NCBI GenBank assembly: GCA_004552195.1
Contig: SFPC01000079.1
Location: 1-8,546, forward strand
DNA length: 8,546 nt
DNA from: Bacteroidales bacterium
Lineage (GTDB): Bacteria; Bacteroidota; Bacteroidia; Bacteroidales; Bacteroidaceae
Direction of reading: 5' to 3'
Part shown: positions 6,351-8,546 of the stretch, piece by piece
How the letters are laid out: the number at the start of each line of letters is the position of its first letter
How positions within the stretch are numbered: position 1 is the first letter of the stretch
The notes under the pieces: generated by a model
Seen by the model: the letters and a program-made list of their open reading frames with translations, nothing else
Told to the model about the DNA's origin: nothing
Databases searched by the model: none
Translations under genes and position numbers: made by a program

Positions 6351-6460
6351 TATAGCTCTTGATGGATTGCTATAGCTATCTATATTTTTCTATAGCCTTC
6401 TATAATTCTCTATAGCCTTCTATAATTCTCTATAGCTATCTATAGCTTTCTATAGTTTTT
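6351..6460. repeat. Tandem array of 10-bp CTATAG repeats
   Basis: From 6371 to 6460 there are nine consecutive 10-base units in perfect register, consensus TATAGCTTTC: two read TATAGCCTTC, two TATAATTCTC, two TATAGCTATC, and one each TATATTTTTC, TATAGCTTTC and TATAGTTTTT. An outlying unit TATAGCTCTT at 6351-6360 is in the same register, with a degenerate unit at 6361-6370. A higher-order 20-base repeat is seen, with 6391-6410 identical to 6411-6430. Most unit junctions create the palindrome CTATAG, so it recurs about once per helical turn. The array begins 17 bases after the kinase stop and ends 10 bases before its terminator, and it is not coding. It could be a slippage-grown minisatellite, a curved DNA segment or an RNA with multiple alternative pairings. 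Confidence 0.9.
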
Positions 6461-6470
6461 ATCATAAGCA

Positions 6471-6510
6471 GCCGGCCACGCGAAATCACTTCGCATGGCC
6501 GGCTTGTTTT
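6471..6510 (+). terminator. Terminator of the LPS kinase gene
   Basis: GCCGGCCA (6471-6478) pairs with TGGCCGGC (6496-6503). After one C/A mismatch, GCGAA (6480-6484) pairs with TTCGC (6490-6494), leaving a 5-base loop. TTGTTTT follows directly on the + strand. This is a good intrinsic terminator, placed beyond the 10-bp repeat array, so the repeats are probably part of the kinase transcript's 3' end. Confidence 0.8.
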
Positions 6511-6544
6511 GAAAAAAATTACTTTTAACCTGCGGGGCTACTTA

Positions 6545-6596
6545 CTTTCCCCGCAAGTGGGGAAGAAAGGGGCGTGGCGACTTGAGCCACGCCCCT
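6545..6596 (-). terminator. Terminator of the surface protein/small peptide unit
   Basis: AGGGGCGTGGC and GCCACGCCCCT (6568-6578 with 6586-6596) form a perfect 11-bp stem with a 7-base loop. Read on the minus strand it is followed by TTCTTCCCC. A second small stem, TTCCCC (6547-6552) with GGGGAA (6559-6564), lies just beyond. It is 25 bases downstream of the small peptide stop and faces the kinase terminator, so the two convergent units are insulated from each other. Confidence 0.7.
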
Positions 6597-6621
6597 TGCA
6601 GTTTCTTATCGAGGGAGAAAA

Positions 6622-6792
6622 TTATTCTTCGTCCGTCGTCCAGATGTCGCTGCTCCAGCCCTTCCTTTCGGAGTACGCATTGGCGGCGTCCATTTCGGCG
6701 GCATCGTTGACGATTTGGATACTTCCGGCCAGCATTTGCTGGGGATTCAGCGTAACGATGTCGGATGCGGGAGTGATATAGGTCTTTTTCAT
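6622..6792 (-). CDS. Small 56-residue peptide of the Bacteroidales 'MKK-Y-P ... MLAGS' type
   Basis: Reading the minus strand from the ATG at 6792 gives a 56-residue peptide that starts MKKTYITPASDIVTLNPQ, continues with QMLAGSIQIV (19-28), then an Asp/Glu/Ala-rich middle, and ends RKGWSSDIWTTDEE. There is no signal peptide, membrane helix or cysteine. Short proteins with this layout (basic MKK-Y-P start, a Met/Leu-Leu-Ala-(Gly/Ser)-Ser segment around residue 20, an acidic tail with Trp or Asp) are frequent in Prevotella and Bacteroides genomes and are generally annotated as hypothetical. I know no established function. The gene starts 26 bases after the stop of the surface protein gene and ends just before a terminator, so it is probably the last gene of that transcript. 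Two overlapping open frames in this stretch (+ strand 6509-6781 and minus strand 6542-6862) have arginine-rich or otherwise non-protein-like composition and are rejected. Confidence 0.75.
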   Translation of the reverse strand: MKKTYITPASDIVTLNPQQMLAGSIQIVNDAAEMDAANAYSERKGWSSDIWTTDEE

Positions 6793-6818
6793 GATGATTC
6801 TTGTTTTGTAGAGATGAA

Positions 6819-8546
6819 TTACTTAACGATGAACTTCTTGCCGTTTTGGATGTAGAGGCCACCCTTAACAGTGTGCATCACGCGACGTCCGCTGAGGTCG
6901 AACACGGGAGCGTTGTTGGTTTCAGTAGCGGCGGCATTGTTCAGCCCCGTAGCGTTTCCGCCAAAGTTCATGGCCAGTGCACCACCGCCTTCGCCTACAT
7001 TCAGATAAGCCTTGTTCATGGCCAGCGTAGAGCCTACGGTTGCGGGATAGAAGGCAACGAGTTCTTTCTGCAAGCCCATTACATAGTCGCCTGCAACGGT
7101 GGTGTAAGCTTCACCAGCACTGGCAGCAAGACCGTTACCGCTGATGGTGGCAACCGTTTCGGAAGTCACGGGCAACATTGTTACGGCACCTGCGGCAGCA
7201 CCCGTCAGGATGACACCTTGTTTGGCGGGGATGGCTTTGCCGGCGGCGAGGGCGGTCATTGTGGCCGAGGTAGCAGTCTTTTCAGATACGTACCAAGCTT
7301 CAACACCTGCGGGAACTACGGTAGCAAACGGCGCACTGAATGTGCCTATGTAGTCAATGCCATCGATACCCTTGGCCTCGTTGAGTACGGGGGTGTTGGC
7401 ATAAGTGGCTTCTTCCAGTCTGAAGGTGTAAGAACGGAGCTTGCCTTCGTTGCCGCCGGGAGCGTCATAATATTTATCCAAAGCACCGCTGGAGATAAAG
7501 GCAGCATCGACGTCGTCGCCTTCATAGCGCGGATTGAGGTAGTACATGTCCGTGCCGTTCTTGCCGAGTGCGCTAATCTGGTACAGGCCGGCGAGTGCTA
7601 CATCACGGACATTGCTCGTGTTGGTGGCGGCTTCTATGGTCCAGTCGTTCTGAACGATGTATCTGTCGGTATAGCCGTTCACATCCTGCGACTTGTCTGC
7701 GTCGCCACTGTCGCACCAGGAGAGATACTTGCCGGCATTGTTCACAAAGACAACTTTGCCGCTTTCCAATACGCGGGCCACGAATACGGAAGTGTTGGCA
7801 TCGGCGATGTTCACGGCGTTCTTGGCCGTGATGCGCGTGCCGTTCCAGTAGAGGGGCTGCTCTTTGCCGTCAGAGTAAACGGCGATGAGTTTGTAAGCCT
7901 TACCATTTACAGGCTGATTGATAGTCAGGCCGGTGTTGATGGCAGTGTTGAGCGCAGAAGTTGCTGCAAGGACTACTTCTTCAGTGGCTTCATCGTTATT
8001 CAACACGTTGTAAGCATTAGTATAGGCGTCAACAAAAGTTGTACCTTGGTATTGTCCGATTCCTGTTCCGATACGAGATCCATAGGGTGTAGCTTCATCA
8101 TATGCAAGCTGCAATTCGTTTTTGGCAATGGCAACAGGATCGTAATTGGTTACCTCAAGCGCCCATTCAAGGTTAGAATGGCCAACGTCCTGATTAGAAT
8201 AAATATTGCCGTTCAAGCCGGCGCCGGCATTGGGGGCAAGATATTTTGCAGTTTTGTCCTTATAGTCTGTTCTATAGAAGGTATAGAGTTTGTCAACAGA
8301 GGGCGTTTCGTATGCAAAGGTGAAAGCAGCATCTTGGGTCAGAGCATTCCAATTGCTCAAACCTGCTACATATTGTCCTTCAGCTGTCTTAAGTTGAACG
8401 CCATTTACCGTGCTTCCATCTGCCAAGTTGATATCAACAGGAATTACTTGGAAGTATTGTCCTTTTGCATTTTCATCTTTTTCAGACAACTTGATACCCT
8501 CTGCTGCATTTTTCCTGGTTACGTTCATGTAATAACCGGTTTCAAC
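6819..8546 (-). CDS. Large secreted/surface protein with T9SS-like C-terminal tail (5' end outside the window)
   Basis: The frame is open from the window edge (reading VETGYY before a Met at 8528) to a TAA at 6819-6821, so only the last 575 residues are seen and the true start lies beyond 8546. In order there are two beta-rich, ricin/MIR-like segments (LKTAEGQYVAG and KYLAPNAG; then GKAYKLIAVYSDGKEQ and NNAGKYLSWCD). Between them lies a helical stretch (about 7925-8135, AKNELQLAYDEA to LNTAINTGL) that recalls FIVAR-type spacers. A Bacteroidales C-terminal beta module follows (YIGTFSAPFATVVPAGVEAW through AMNKAYLNV). The end, PVFDLSGRRV then GGLYIQNGKKFIVK, follows the pattern of Por secretion/type IX sorting tails. 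The protein is thus probably exported to the cell surface. Any catalytic domain, for example a glycosidase, would be in the missing N-terminal part, so the activity is unknown. Base composition becomes more A/T-rich toward the 5' side. It appears co-transcribed with the small peptide gene. Confidence 0.85.
   Translation of the reverse strand, partial: VETGYYMNVTRKNAAEGIKLSEKDENAKGQYFQVIPVDINLADGSTVNGVQLKTAEGQYVAGLSNWNALTQDAAFTFAYETPSVDKLYTFYRTDYKDKTAKYLAPNAGAGLNGNIYSNQDVGHSNLEWALEVTNYDPVAIAKNELQLAYDEATPYGSRIGTGIGQYQGTTFVDAYTNAYNVLNNDEATEEVVLAATSALNTAINTGLTINQPVNGKAYKLIAVYSDGKEQPLYWNGTRITAKNAVNIADANTSVFVARVLESGKVVFVNNAGKYLSWCDSGDADKSQDVNGYTDRYIVQNDWTIEAATNTSNVRDVALAGLYQISALGKNGTDMYYLNPRYEGDDVDAAFISSGALDKYYDAPGGNEGKLRSYTFRLEEATYANTPVLNEAKGIDGIDYIGTFSAPFATVVPAGVEAWYVSEKTATSATMTALAAGKAIPAKQGVILTGAAAGAVTMLPVTSETVATISGNGLAASAGEAYTTVAGDYVMGLQKELVAFYPATVGSTLAMNKAYLNVGEGGGALAMNFGGNATGLNNAAATETNNAPVFDLSGRRVMHTVKGGLYIQNGKKFIVK

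Noticed and set aside
6351..6460. CRISPR array
   Set aside because: Units are 10 bases with no spacers; CRISPR repeats are longer and alternate with unique sequence.
6509..6781. 90-codon + strand frame between the kinase and the surface protein
   Set aside because: It runs through the terminator stem at 6568-6596 and lies opposite the better-supported small peptide gene.

Overview
The window looks like chromosomal DNA of a GC-rich member of the Bacteroidales (Prevotellaceae/Bacteroidaceae-like). The grounds are a GH32 fructanase with the N-terminal extension typical of that order, a fucose-permease-type (FHS) sugar transporter, start codons preceded by A/T-rich sequence rather than a clear Shine-Dalgarno, a surface protein ending in the DLSGRRV...GLYI.NGKK.IVK tail common in this group, and a short 'MKK-Y-P ... 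MLAGS' peptide gene of a kind common in Prevotella and Bacteroides. Genus cannot be fixed from the sequence.

Left part (1-4560, + strand): a compact fructan/fructose operon. A roughly 376-base leader contains an AT-rich block of short repeats and then a GC-rich stretch with several hairpins. It is followed by a secreted GH32 fructan hydrolase (377-2218), an inner-membrane fructose-type MFS transporter (2285-3466) and a PfkB-family fructokinase (3545-4423). Together they would release fructose outside the cytoplasm, import it and phosphorylate it. A hairpin lies between the first two genes, and a 14-bp inverted repeat followed by a T-rich run closes the operon. No SusC/SusD pair and no regulator are visible here.

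Middle (4628-5395, - strand): the C-terminal half of an AAA-ATPase/PD-(D/E)XK nuclease protein. The ATPase half is missing and nothing resembling it lies in the upstream 230 bases, so it is probably a 5'-truncated gene. It is followed by a small lipopolysaccharide core kinase (KdkA/WaaP-like) on the + strand (5624-6334).

Between the kinase and the next convergent unit lies a striking array of 10-bp repeats around CTATAG (6351-6460), then two back-to-back terminators, one for each direction.

Right part (6622-8546, - strand): the 3' end of a large secreted or surface protein (start outside the window), followed 26 bases later by a 56-residue peptide gene (6622-6792). The two seem to share the terminator at 6568-6596. 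The small peptide gene and the 10-bp phased repeat array are the least explained items in the window.
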